From assembly GCA_963920665.1 (NCBI GenBank), contig OY987269.1:6760501-6824500 (forward strand): DNA of 64,000 nt, read 5' to 3'. The notes beneath the pieces were generated by a model, which did no database searches, was not told the origin of the DNA, and worked only from the letters and a program-made list of their open reading frames with translations. Positions 48,388 to 62,787 of this stretch are shown here, in pieces. The DNA is from Straminergon stramineum. Its lineage: Eukaryota > Streptophyta > Bryopsida > Hypnales > Calliergonaceae. Each line of letters starts with the position of its first letter. The stretch's first letter is position 1. Made by a program: the position numbers and the translations under genes.

Positions 48388-51300
48388 AAGATTGAGGAGT
48401 TAGACCTTGAATCCTTGACATCACTTACCTCATGGACTTTCCAAGGATGGAAACAACTACAACAAATTCCACCAACCATAGCCAACATGACATCTTTGGA
48501 ATCCCTTAGTTTTCAGGATTGCCACAAGTTGATGGGCGACCATCCTTCATATGAAAATCTCAAGGCATGGAAGAGTCTCCACTTTGAAGGATGTGAGGCT
48601 TTGGAGAGCGTGCCTCATGGATGGGGGAAGTTGGCATCACTAGGGAAGCTCTACTTGGATGATTGCAAGAAATGAAGGATTGAGGATTTTGACCTTGAAT
48701 CCTTGACATCACTTACCTCATGGACTTTCCAAGGATGGAAACAACTACAACAAATTCCACCAACCATAGCCAACATGACATCTTTGGAATCCCTTAGTTT
48801 TCAAGATTGCAACAAGATGATGGTCGACCATCCTTCATTTGAAAATCTCAAGGCATGGAAGAGCCTCCACTTTGAAGGATGTGAGGCTTTGGAGAGCGTG
48901 CCTCATGGATGGGGGAAGTTGGCATCACTAGGGAAGCTCTACTTGGATGATTGCAAGAAATGAAAGATTGAGGAGTTAGACCTTGAATCCTTGACATCAC
49001 TTACCTCATGGACTTTCCAAGGATGGAAACAACTACAACAAATTCCACCAACCATAGCCAACATGACATCTTTGGAATCCCTTAGTTTTCAGGATTGCCA
49101 CAAGTTGATGGGCGACCATCCTTCATATGAAAATCTCAAGGCATGGAAGAGTCTCCACTTTGAAGGATGTGAGGCTTTGGACAGCGTGCCTCATGGATGG
49201 GGGAAGTTGGCATCACTAGGGAAGCTCTACTTGAGTGATTGCAAGAAATGAAAGATTGAGGATTTTGACCTTGAATCCTTGACATCACTTACCTCATGGA
49301 CTTTCCAAGGATGGAAACAACTACAACAAATTCCACCAACCATAGCCAACATGACATCTTTGGAATCCCTTAGTTTTCAAGATTGCCACAAGTTGATGGG
49401 CGACCATCCTTCATTTGAAAATCTCAAGGCATGGAAGAGTCTCCACTTTGAAGGATGTGAGGGTTTGGAGAGCGTGCCTCATGGATGGGGGAAGTTGGCA
49501 TCACTAGGGGAGCCCTACTTGGATGATTGCAAGAAATGAAAGATTGAGGATTTTGACCTTGAATCCTTGACATCACTTACCTCATGGACTTTCCAAGGAT
49601 GGAAACAACTACAACAAATTCCACCAACCATAGCCAACATGACATCTTTGGAATCCCTTAGTCTTCAAGATTGCGACAAGTTGATGGGCGACCATCCTTC
49701 ATTTGAAAATCTCAAGGCATGGAAGAGTCTCCACTTTGAAGGATGTGAGGGTTTGGAGAGCGTGCCTCATGGATGGGGGAAGTTGGCATCACTAGGGGAG
49801 CCCTACTTGGATGATTGCAAGAAATGAAAGATTGAGGATTTTGACCTTGAATCCTTGACATCACTTACCTCATGGACTTTCCAAGGATGGAAACAACTAC
49901 AACAAATTCCACCAACCATAGCCAACATGACATCTTTGCAATCCCTTAGTTTTCAAGATTGCCACAAGTTGATGGGCGACCATCCTTCATTTGAAAATCT
50001 CAAGGCATGGAAGAGCCTCCACTTTGAAGGATGTGAGGCTTTGGACAGCGTGCCTCATGGATGGGGGAAGTTGGCATCACTAGGGAAGCTCTACTTGAGT
50101 GATTGCAAGAAATGAAAGATTGAGGATTTTGACCTTGAATCCTTGACATCACTTACCTCATGGACTTTCCAAGGATGGAAACAACTACAACAAATTCCAC
50201 CAACCATAGCCAACATGACATCTTTGGAATCCCTTAGTTTTCAGGATTGCCACAAGTTGATGGGCGACCATCCTTCATATGAAAATCTCAAGGCATGGAA
50301 GAGTCTCCACTTTGAAGGATGTGAGGCTTTGGACAGCGTGCCTCATGGATGGGGGAAGTTGGCATCACTAGGGAAGCTCTACTTGAGTGATTGCAAGAAA
50401 TGAAAGATTGAGGATTTTGACCTTGAATCCTTGACATCACTTACCTCATGGACTTTCCAAGGATGGAAACAACTACAACAAATTCCACCAACCATAGCCA
50501 ACATGACATCTTTGGAATCCCTTAGTTTTCAAGATTGCGACAAGTTGATGGGCGACCATCCTTCATTTGAAAATCTCAAGGCATGGAAGAGTCTCCACTT
50601 TGAAGGATGTGAGGCTTTGGAGAGCGTGCCTCATGGATGGGGGAAGTTGGCATCACTAGGGAAGCTCTACTTGGATGATTGCAAGAAATGAAAGATTGAG
50701 GAGTTAGACCTTGAATCCTTGACATCACTTACCTCATGGACTTTCCAAGGATGGAAACAACTACAACAAATTCCACCAACCATAGCCAACATGACATCTT
50801 TGGAATCCCTAAGGTTTCAAGATTGCGACAAGTTGATGGGCGACCATCCTTCATTTGAAAATCTCAAGGCATGGAAGAGTCTCCACTTTGAAGGATGTGA
50901 GGCTTTGGAGAGCGTGCCTCATGGATGGGGGAAGTTGGCATCACTAGGGGAGCCCTACTTGGATGATTGCAAGAAATGAAAGATTGAGGATTTTGACCTT
51001 GAATCCTTGACATCACTTACCTCATGGACTTTCCAAGGATGGAAACAACTACAACAAATTCCACCAACCATAGCCAACATGACATCTTTGGAATCCCTTA
51101 GTTTTCAAGATTGCCACAAGTTGATGGGCGACCATCCTTCATTTGAAAATCTCAAGGCATGGAAGAGTCTCCACTTTGAAGGATGTGAGGCTTTGGAGAG
51201 CGTGCCTCATGGATGGGGGAAGTTGGCATCACTAGGGGAGCCCTACTTGGATGATTGCAAGAAATGAAAGATTGAGGATTTAGACCTTGAATCCTTGACA

Positions 51301-51870
51301 TCACTTACCTCATGGACTTTCCAAGGATGGAAACAACTACAACAAATTCCACCAACCATAGCCAACATGACATCTTTGCAATCCCTTAGTTTTCAAGATT
51401 GCCACAAGTTGATGGGCGACCATCCTTCATTTGAAAATCTCAAGGCATGGAAGAGCCCCCACTTTGAAGGATGTGAGGCTTTGGAGAGCGTGCCTCATGG
51501 ATGGGGGAAGTTCGCATCACTAGGGAAGCTCTACTTGGATGATTGCAAGAAATGAAGGATTGAGGATTTTGACCTTGAATCCTTGACATCACTTACCTCA
51601 TGGACTTTCCAAGGATGGAAACAACTACAATAAATTCCACCAACCATAGCCAACATGACATCTTTGGAATCCCTGGGGTTTCAAGATTGCGACAAGTTGA
51701 TGGGCGACCATCCTTCATTTGAAAATCTCAAGGCATGGAAGAGTCTCCACTTTGAAGGATGTGAGGCTTTGGAGAGCGTGCCTCATGGATGGGGGAAGTT
51801 GGCATCACTAGGGGAGCCCTACTTGGATGATTGCAAGAAATGAAAGATTGAGGATTTTGACCTTGAATCC

Positions 51871-54800
51871 TTGACATCACTTACCTCATGGACTTTCCAA
51901 GGATGGAAACAACTACAACAAATTCCACCAACCATAGCCAACATGACATCTTTGGAATCCCTTAGTTTTCAAGATTGCAACAAGATGATGGTCGACCATC
52001 CTTCATTTGAAAATCTCAAGGCATGGAAGAGCCTCCACTTTGAAGGATGTGAGGCTTTGGAGAGCGTGCCTCATGGATGGGGGAAGTTGGCATCACTAGG
52101 GAAGCTCTACTTGGATGATTGCAAGAAATGAAGGATTGAGGATTTTGACCTTGAATCCTTGACATCACTTACCTCATGGACTTTCCAAGGATGGAAACAA
52201 CTACAATAAATTCCACCAACCATAGCCAACATGACATCTTTGGAATCCCTGGGGTTTCAAGATTGCGACAAGTTGATGGGCGACCATCCTTCATTTGAAA
52301 ATCTCAAGGCATGGAAGAGTCTCCACTTTGAAGGATGTGAGGCTTTGGAGAGCGTGCCTCATGGATGGGGGAAGTTGGCATCACTAGGGAAGCTCTACTT
52401 GGATGATTGCAAGAAATGAAAGATTGAGGAGTTAGACCTTGAATCCTTGACATCACTTACCTCATGGACTTTCCAAGGATGGAAACAACTACAACAAATT
52501 CCACCAACCATAGCCAACATGACATCTTTGGAATCCCTTAGTTTTCAAGATTGCAACAAGATGATGGTCGACCATCCTTCATTTGAAAATCTCAAGGCAT
52601 GGAAGAGCCTCCACTTTGAAGGATGTGACGCTTTGGAGAGCGTGCCTCATGGATGGGGGAAGTTGGCATCACTAGGGAAGCTCTACTTGGATGATTGCAA
52701 GAAATGAAAGATTGAGGAGTTAGACCTTGAATCCTTGACATCACTTACCTCATGGACTTTCCAAGGATGGAAACAACTACAACAAATTCCACCAACCATA
52801 GCCAACATGACATCTTTGGAATCCCTGGGGTTTCAAGATTGCGACAAGTTGATGGGCGACCATCCTTCATTTGAAAATCTCAAGGCATGGAAGAGTCTCC
52901 ACTTTGAAGGATGTGAGGCTTTGGAGAGCGTGCCTCATGGATGGGGGAAGTTGGCATCACTAGGGGAGCCCTACTTGGATGATTGCAAGAAATGAAAGAT
53001 TGAGGAGTCAAACCGTGAATCCTTGACATCACTTACCTCATGGACTTTCCAAGGATGGAAACAACTACAACAAATTCCACCAACCATAGCCAACATGACA
53101 TCTTTGGAATCCCTTAGTTTTCAGGATTGCAACAAGATGATGGTCGACCATCCTTCATTTGAAAATCTCAAGGCATGGAAGAGCCTCCACTTTGAAGGAT
53201 GTGAGGGTTTGGAGAGCGTGCCTCATGGATGGGGGAAGTTGGCATCACTAGGGAAGCTCTACTTGGATGATTGCAAGAAATGAAAGATTGAGGAGTTAGA
53301 CCTTGAATCCTTGACATCACTTACCTCATGGACTTTCCAAGGATGGAAACAACTACAATAAATTCCACCAACCATAGCCAACATGACATCTTTGGAATCC
53401 CTGGGGTTTCAAGATTGCGACAAGTTGATGGGCGACCATCCTTCATTTGAAAATCTCAAGGCATGGAAGAGCCTCCACTTTGAAGGATGTGAGGCTTTGG
53501 AGAGCGTGCCTCATGGATGGGGGAAGTTGGCATCACTAGGGAAGCTCTACTTGGATGATTGCAAGAAATGAAAGATTGAGGAGTTAGACCTTGAATCCTT
53601 GACATCACTTACCTCATGGACTTTCCAAGGATGGAAACAACTACAACAAATTCCACCAACCATAGCCAACATGACATCTTTGGAATCCCGTAGTTTTCAA
53701 GATTGCAACAAGATGATGGTCGACCATCCTTCATTTGAAAATCTCAAGGCATGGAAGAGCCTCCACTTTGAAGGATGTGAGGCTTTGGAGAGCGTGCCTC
53801 ATGGATGGGGGAAGTTGGCATCACTAGGGGAGCCCTACTTGGATGATTGCAAGAAATGAAAGATTGAGGAGTTAGACCTTGAATCCTTGACATCACTTAC
53901 CTCATGGACTTTCCAAGGATGGAAACAACTACAACAAATTCCACCAACCATAGCCAACATGACATCTTTGGAATCCCTTAGTTTTCAGGATTGCCACAAG
54001 TTGATGGGCGACCATCCTTCATATGAAAATCTCAAGGCATGGAAGAGTCTCCACTTTGAAGGATGTGAGGCTTTGGACAGCGTGCCTCATGGATGGGGGA
54101 AGTTGGCATCACTAGGGAAGCTCTACTTGGATGATTGCAAGAAATGAAAGATTGAGGAGTTAGACCTTGAATCCTTGACATCACTTACCTCATGGACTTT
54201 CCAAGGATGGAAACAACTACAACAAATTCCACCAACCATAGCCAACATGACATCTTTGGAATCCCTTAGTTTTCAAGATTGCAACAAGATGATGGTCGAC
54301 CATCCTTCATTTGAAAATCTCAAGGCATGGAAGAGCCTCCACTTTGAAGGATGTGAGGCTTTGGAGAGCGTGCCTCATGGATGGGGGAAGTTGGCATCAC
54401 TAGGGGAGCCCTACTTGGATGATTGCAAGAAATGAAAGATTGAGGATTTTGACCTTGAATCCTTGACATCACTTACCTCATGGACTTTCCAAGGATGGAA
54501 ACAACTACAACAAATTCCACCAACCATAGCCAACATGACATCTTTGCAATCCCTTAGTTTTCAAGATTGCCACAAGTTGATGGGCGACCATCCTTCATTT
54601 GAAAATCTCAAGGCATGGAAGAGTCTCCACTTTGAAGGATGTGAGGCTTTGGAGAGCGTGCCTCATGGATGGGGGAAGTTGGCATCACTAGGGGAGCCCT
54701 ACTTGGATGATTGCAAAAAATGAAAGATTGAGGATTTTGACCTTGAATCCTTGACATCACTTACCTCATGGACTTTCCAAGGATGGAAACAACTACAACA

Positions 54801-57800
54801 AATTCCACCAACCATAGCCAACATGACATCTTTGCAATCCCTTAGTTTTCAAGATTGCCACAAGTTGATGGGCGACCATCCTTCATTTGAAAATCTCAAG
54901 GCATGGAAGAGCCTCCACTTTGAAGGATGTGAGGCTTTGGAGAGCGTGCCTCATGGATGGGGGAAGTTGGCATCACTAGGGAAGCTCTACTTGGATGATT
55001 GCAAGAAATGAAGGATTGAGGATTTTGACCTTGAATCCTTGACATCACTTACCTCATGGACTTTCCAAGGATGGAAACAACTACAATAAATTCCACCAAC
55101 CATAGCCAACATGACATCTTTGGAATCCCTGGGGTTTCAAGATTGCGACAAGTTGATGGGCGACCATCCTTCATTTGAAAATCTCAAGGCATGGAAGAGT
55201 CTCCACTTTGAAGGATGTGAGGCTTTGGAGAGCGTGCCTCATGGATGGGGGAAGTTGGCATCACTAGGGGAGCCCTACTTGGATGATTGCAAGAAATGAA
55301 AGATTGAGGAGTCAAACCGTGAATCCTTGACATCACTTACCTCATGGACTTTCCAAGGATGGAAACAACTACAACAAATTCCACCAACCATAGCCAACAT
55401 GACATCTTTGGAATCCCTTAGTTTTCAGGATTGCAACAAGATGATGGTCGACCATCCTTCATTTGAAAATCTCAAGGCATGGAAGAGCCTCCACTTTGAA
55501 GGATGTGAGGCTTTGGACAGCGTGCCTCATGGATGGGGGAAGTTGGCATCACTAGGGAAGCTCTACTTGGATGATTGCAAGAAATGAAAGATTGAGGAGT
55601 TAGACCTTGAATCCTTGACATCACTTACCTCATGGACTTTCCAAGGATGGAAACAACTACAACAAATTCCACCAACCATAGCCAACATGACATCTTTGGA
55701 ATCCCTAAGGTTTCAAGATTGCGACAAGTTGATGGGCGACCATCCTTCATTTGAAAATCTCAAGGCATGGAAGAGTCTCCACTTTGAAGGATGTGAGGCT
55801 TTGGAGAGCGTGCCTCATGGATGGGGGAAGTTGGCATCACTAGGGGAGCCCTACTTGGATGATTGCAAGAAATGAAAGATTGAGGATTTTGACCTTGAAT
55901 CCTTGACATCACTTACCTCATGGACTTTCCAAGGATGGAAACAACTACAACAAATTCCACCAACCATAGCCAACATGACATCTTTGGAATCCCTTAGTTT
56001 TCAAGATTGCCACAAGTTGATGGGCGACCATCCTTCATTTGAAAATCTCAAGGCATGGAAGAGTCTCCACTTTGAAGGATGTGAGGCTTTGGAGAGCGTG
56101 CCTCATGGATGGGGGAAGTTGGCATCACTAGGGGAGCCCTACTTGGATGATTGCAAGAAATGAAAGATTGAGGATTTAGACCTTGAATCCTTGACATCAC
56201 TTACCTCATGGACTTTCCAAGGATGGAAACAACTACAACAAATTCCACCAACCATAGCCAACATGACATCTTTGGAATCCCTAAGGTTTCAAGATTGCGA
56301 CAAGTTGATGGGCGACCATCCTTCATTTGAAAATCTCAAGGCATGGAAGAGTCTCCACTTTGAAGGATGTGAGGCTTTGGAGAGCGTGCCTCATGGATGG
56401 GGGAAGTTGGCATCACTAGGGGAGCCCTACTTGGATGATTGCAAGAAATGAAAGATTGAGGATTTTGACCTTGAATCCTTGACATCACTTACCTCATGGA
56501 CTTTCCAAGGATGGAAACAACTACAACAAATTCCACCAACCATAGCCAACATGACATCTTTGGAATCCCTTAGTTTTCAAGATTGCAACAAGATGATGGT
56601 CGACCATCCTTCATTTGAAAATCTCAAGGCATGGAAGAGCCTCCACTTTGAAGGATGTGAGGCTTTGGAGAGCGTGCCTCATGGATGGGGGAAGTTGGCA
56701 TCACTAGGGAAGCTCTACTTGGATGATTGCAAGAAATGAAGGATTGAGGATTTTGACCTTGAATCCTTGACATCACTTACCTCATGGACTTTCCAAGGAT
56801 GGAAACAACTACAATAAATTCCACCAACCATAGCCAACATGACATCTTTGGAATCCCTGGGGTTTCAAGATTGCGACAAGTTGATGGGCGACCATCCTTC
56901 ATTTGAAAATCTCAAGGCATGGAAGAGTCTCCACTTTGAAGGATGTGAGGCTTTGGAGAGCGTGCCTCATGGATGGGGGAAGTTGGCATCACTAGGGAAG
57001 CTCTACTTGGATGATTGCAAGAAATGAAAGATTGAGGAGTTAGACCTTGAATCCTTGACATCACTTACCTCATGGACTTTCCAAGGATGGAAACAACTAC
57101 AACAAATTCCACCAACCATAGCCAACATGACATCTTTGGAATCCCTTAGTTTTCAAGATTGCAACAAGATGATGGTCGACCATCCTTCATTTGAAAATCT
57201 CAAGGCATGGAAGAGCCTCCACTTTGAAGGATGTGACGCTTTGGAGAGCGTGCCTCATGGATGGGGGAAGTTGGCATCACTAGGGAAGCTCTACTTGGAT
57301 GATTGCAAGAAATGAAAGATTGAGGAGTTAGACCTTGAATCCTTGACATCACTTACCTCATGGACTTTCCAAGGATGGAAACAACTACAACAAATTCCAC
57401 CAACCATAGCCAACATGACATCTTTGGAATCCCTGGGGTTTCAAGATTGCGACAAGTTGATGGGCGACCATCCTTCATTTGAAAATCTCAAGGCATGGAA
57501 GAGTCTCCACTTTGAAGGATGTGAGGCTTTGGAGAGCGTGCCTCATGGATGGGGGAAGTTGGCATCACTAGGGGAGCCCTACTTGGATGATTGCAAGAAA
57601 TGAAAGATTGAGGAGTCAAACCGTGAATCCTTGACATCACTTACCTCATGGACTTTCCAAGGATGGAAACAACTACAACAAATTCCACCAACCATAGCCA
57701 ACATGACATCTTTGGAATCCCTTAGTTTTCAGGATTGCAACAAGATGATGGTCGACCATCCTTCATTTGAAAATCTCAAGGCATGGAAGAGCCTCCACTT

Positions 57801-59934
57801 TGAAGGATGTGAGGGTTTGGAGAGCGTGCCTCATGGATGGGGGAAGTTGGCATCACTAGGGAAGCTCTACTTGGATGATTGCAAGAAATGAAAGATTGAG
57901 GAGTTAGACCTTGAATCCTTGACATCACTTACCTCATGGACTTTCCAAGGATGGAAACAACTACAATAAATTCCACCAACCATAGCCAACATGACATCTT
58001 TGGAATCCCTGGGGTTTCAAGATTGCGACAAGTTGATGGGCGACCATCCTTCATTTGAAAATCTCAAGGCATGGAAGAGTCTCCACTTTGAAGGATGTGA
58101 GGCTTTGGAGAGCGTGCCTCATGGATGGGGGAAGTTGGCATCACTAGGGAAGCTCTACTTGGATGATTGCAAGAAATGAAAGATTGAGGAGTTAGACCTT
58201 GAATCCTTGACATCACTTACCTCATGGACTTTCCAAGGATGGAAACAACTACAACAAATTCCACCAACCATAGCCAACATGACATCTTTGGAATCCCGTA
58301 GTTTTCAAGATTGCAACAAGATGATGGTCGACCATCCTTCATTTGAAAATCTCAAGGCATGGAAGAGCCTCCACTTTGAAGGATGTGAGGCTTTGGAGAG
58401 CGTGCCTCATGGATGGGGGAAGTTGGCATCACTAGGGGAGCCCTACTTGGATGATTGCAAGAAATGAAAGATTGAGGAGTTAGACCTTGAATCCTTGACA
58501 TCACTTACCTCATGGACTTTCCAAGGATGGAAACAACTACAACAAATTCCACCAACCATAGCCAACATGACATCTTTGGAATCCCTTAGTTTTCAGGATT
58601 GCCACAAGTTGATGGGCGACCATCCTTCATATGAAAATCTCAAGGCATGGAAGAGTCTCCACTTTGAAGGATGTGAGGCTTTGGACAGCGTGCCTCATGG
58701 ATGGGGGAAGTTGGCATCACTAGGGAAGCTCTACTTGGATGATTGCAAGAAATGAAAGATTGAGGAGTTAGACCTTGAATCCTTGACATCACTTACCTCA
58801 TGGACTTTCCAAGGATGGAAACAACTACAACAAATTCCACCAACCATAGCCAACATGACATCTTTGGAATCCCTTAGTTTTCAAGATTGCAACAAGATGA
58901 TGGTCGACCATCCTTCATTTGAAAATCTCAAGGCATGGAAGAGCCTCCACTTTGAAGGATGTGAGGCTTTGGAGAGCGTGCCTCATGGATGGGGGAAGTT
59001 GGCATCACTAGGGGAGCCCTACTTGGATGATTGCAAGAAATGAAAGATTGAGGATTTTGACCTTGAATCCTTGACATCACTTACCTCATGGACTTTCCAA
59101 GGATGGAAACAACTACAACAAATTCCACCAACCATAGCCAACATGACATCTTTGCAATCCCTTAGTTTTCAAGATTGCCACAAGTTGATGGGCGACCATC
59201 CTTCATTTGAAAATCTCAAGGCATGGAAGAGTCTCCACTTTGAAGGATGTGAGGCTTTGGAGAGCGTGCCTCATGGATGGGGGAAGTTGGCATCACTAGG
59301 GGAGCCCTACTTGGATGATTGCAAAAAATGAAAGATTGAGGATTTTGACCTTGAATCCTTGACATCACTTACCTCATGGACTTTCCAAGGATGGAAACAA
59401 CTACAACAAATTCCACCAACCATAGCCAACATGACATCTTTGCAATCCCTTAGTTTTCAAGATTGCCACAAGTTGATGGGCGACCATCCTTCATTTGAAA
59501 ATCTCAAGGCATGGAAGAGCCTCCACTTTGAAGGATGTGAGGCTTTGGAGAGCGTGCCTCATGGATGGGGGAAGTTGGCATCACTAGGGAAGCTCTACTT
59601 GGATGATTGCAAGAAATGAAGGATTGAGGATTTTGACCTTGAATCCTTGACATCACTTACCTCATGGACTTTCCAAGGATGGAAACAACTACAATAAATT
59701 CCACCAACCATAGCCAACATGACATCTTTGGAATCCCTGGGGTTTCAAGATTGCGACAAGTTGATGGGCGACCATCCTTCATTTGAAAATCTCAAGGCAT
59801 GGAAGAGTCTCCACTTTGAAGGATGTGAGGCTTTGGAGAGCGTGCCTCATGGATGGGGGAAGTTGGCATCACTAGGGAAGCTCTACTTGGATGATTGCAA
59901 GAAATGAAAGATTGAGGAGTCAAACCGTGAATCC
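51871..59934 (+). repeat. Large duplication, about 12 shared units at 16-unit spacing
   Basis: Units 51871 to 55039 match 56479 to 59647, displaced by 4608 bp (16 units). Private marks shared in order are Glu61Asp (52447/57055), triple change before 53023/57631 with Ala62Gly, TAA units 53311/57919, Leu31Arg (53599/58207), Tyr46 with Asp64 (53887/58495) and AAA at codon 85 (54463/59071). I saw a silent difference in codon 54 of 53311 versus 57919 and GEP versus GKL in 55039 versus 59647. Upstream, 50719-51294 matches 55615-56190 at 17 units, so one copy gained or lost a unit. Confidence 0.85.
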
Positions 59935-61950
59935 TTGACATCACTTACCTCATGGACTTTCCAAGGATGGAAACAACTACAACAAATTCCACCAACCATA
60001 GCCAACATGACATCTTTGGAATCCCTTAGTTTTCAAGATTGCAACAAGATGATGGTCGACCATCCTTCATTTGAAAATCTCAAGGCATGGAAGAGCCTCC
60101 ACTTTGAAGGATGTGAGGCTTTGGAGAGCGTGCCTCATGGATGGGGGAAGTTGGCATCACTAGGGAAGCTCTACTTGGATGATTGCAAGAAATGAAAGAT
60201 TGAGGAGTTAGACCTTGAATCCTTGACATCACTTACCTCATGGACTTTCCAAGGATGGAAACAACTACAACAAATTCCACCAACCATAGCCAACATGACA
60301 TCTTTGGAATCCCTTAGTTTTCAGGATTGCCACAAGTTGATGGGCGACCATCCTTCATATGAAAATCTCAAGGCATGGAAGAGTCTCCACTTTGAAGGAT
60401 GTGAGGCTTTGGAGAGCGTGCCTCATGGATGGGGGAAGTTGGCATCACTAGGGAAGCTCTACTTGGATGATTGCAAGAAATGAAGGATTGAGGATTTTGA
60501 CCTTGAATCCTTGACATCACTTACCTCATGGACTTTCCAAGGATGGAAACAACTACAACAAATTCCACCAACCATAGCCAACATGACGTCTTTGGAATCC
60601 CTTAGTTTTCAAGATTGCAACAAGATGATGGTCGACCATCCTTCATTTGAAAATCTCAAGGCATGGAAGAGCCTCCACTTTGAAGGATGTGAGGCTTTGG
60701 AGAGCGTGCCTCATGGATGGGGGAAGTTGGCATCACTAGGGAAGCTCTACTTGGATGATTGCAAGAAATGAAAGATTGAGGATTTTGACCTTGAATCCTT
60801 GACATCACTTACCTCATGGACTTTCCAAGGATGGAAACAACTACAACAAATTCCACCAACCATAGCCAACATGACATCTTTGGAATCCCTTAGTCTTCAA
60901 GATTGCGACAAGTTGATGGGCGACCATCCTTCATATGAAAATCTCAAGGCATGGAAGAGCCTCCACTTTGAAGGATGTGAGGCTTTGGAGAGCGTGCCTC
61001 ATGGATGGGGGAAGTTGGCATCACTAGGGAAGCTCTACTTGAATGATTGCAAGAAATGAAGGATGGAGGATTTTGACCTTGAATCCTTGACATCACTTAC
61101 CTCATGGACTTTCCAAGGATGGAAACAACTACAATAAATTCCACCAACCATAGCCAACATGACATCTTTGGAATCCCTGGGGTTTCAAGATTGCGACAAG
61201 TTGATGGGCGACCATCCTTCATTTGAAAATCTCAAGGCATGGAAGAGTCTCCACTTTGAAGGATGTGAGGCTTTGGAGAGCGTGCCTCATGGATGGGGGA
61301 AGTTGGCATCACTAGGGGAGCCCTACTTGGATGATTGCAAGAAATGAAAGATTGAGGATTTTGACCTTGAATCCTTGACATCACTTACCTCATGGACTTT
61401 CCAAGGATGGAAACAACTACAACAAATTCCACCAACCATAGCCAACATGACATCTTTGGAATCCCTTAGTTTTCAGGATTGCCACAAGTTGAGGGGCGAC
61501 CATCCTTCATATGAAAATCTCAAGGCATGGAAGAGTCTCCACTTTGAAGGATGTGAGGCTTTGGACAGCGTGCCTCATGGATGGGGGAAGTTGGCATCAC
61601 TAGGGAAGCTCTACTTGAGTGATTGCAAGAAATGAAAGATTGAGGATTTTGACCTTGAATCCTTGACATCACTTACCTCATGGACTTTCCAAGGATGGAA
61701 ACAACTACAACAAATTCCACCAACCATAGCCAACATGACATCTTTGGAATCCCTTAGTTTTCAAGATTGCGACAAGTTGATGGGCGACCATTCTTCATTT
61801 GAAAATCTCAAGGCATGGAAGAGTCTCCACTTTGAAGGATGTGAGGCTTTGGAGAGCGTGCGTCATGGATGGGGGAAGTTGGCATCACTAGGGAAGCTCT
61901 ACTTGGATGATTGCAAGAAATGAAAGATTGAGGATTTTGACCTTGAATCC

Positions 61951-62787
61951 TTGACATCACTTACCTCATGGACTTTCCAAGGATGGAAACAACTACAACA
62001 AATTCCACCAACCATAGCCAACATGACATCTTTGGAATCCCTTAGTTTTCAAGATTGCGACAAGTTGATGGGCGACCATCCTTCATTTGAAAATCTCAAG
62101 GCATGGAAGAGCCTCCACTTTGAAGGATGTGAGGCTTTGGAGAGCGTGCCTCATGGATGGCCGAAGTTGGCATCACTAGGGAAGCTCTACTTGGATGATT
62201 GCAAGAAACGAAAGATTGAGGAGTTAGACCTTGAATCCTTGACATCACTTACCTCATGGACTTTCCAAGGATGGAAACAACTACAACAAATTCCACCAAC
62301 CATAGCCAACATGACATCTTTGGAATCCCTAAGGTTTCAAGATTGCGACAAGTTGATGGGCGACCATCCTTCATTTGAAAATCTCAAGGCATGGAAGAGT
62401 CTCCACTTTGAAGGATGTGAGGCTTTGGAGAGCGTGCCTCATGGATGGCCGAAGTTGGCATCACTAGGGAAGCTCTACTTGGATGATTTCAAGAAACGAA
62501 AGATTGAGGAGTTAGACCTTGAATCCTTGACATCACTTACCTCATGGACTTTCCAAGGATGGAAACAACTACAACAAATTCCACCAACCATAGCCAACAT
62601 GACATCTTTGGAATCCCTTAGTTTTCAAGATTGCCACAAGTTGATGGGCGACCATCCTTCATTTGAAAATCTCAAGGCATGGAAGAGCCTCCACTTTGAA
62701 GGATGTGAGGCTTTGGAGAGCGTGCCTCATGGATGGGGGAAGTTGGCATCACTAGGGAAGCTCTACTTGGATGATTGCAAGAAATGA
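61951..62787 (+). pseudogene. Open LRR segment, 3 units, isolated in region D
   Basis: The only CGA-joined segment in region D. Units 1 and 2 have Gly71Pro (HGWPK), unit 2 has Arg32 and Cys84Phe. Ends at TGA 62785-62787. Confidence 0.5.
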
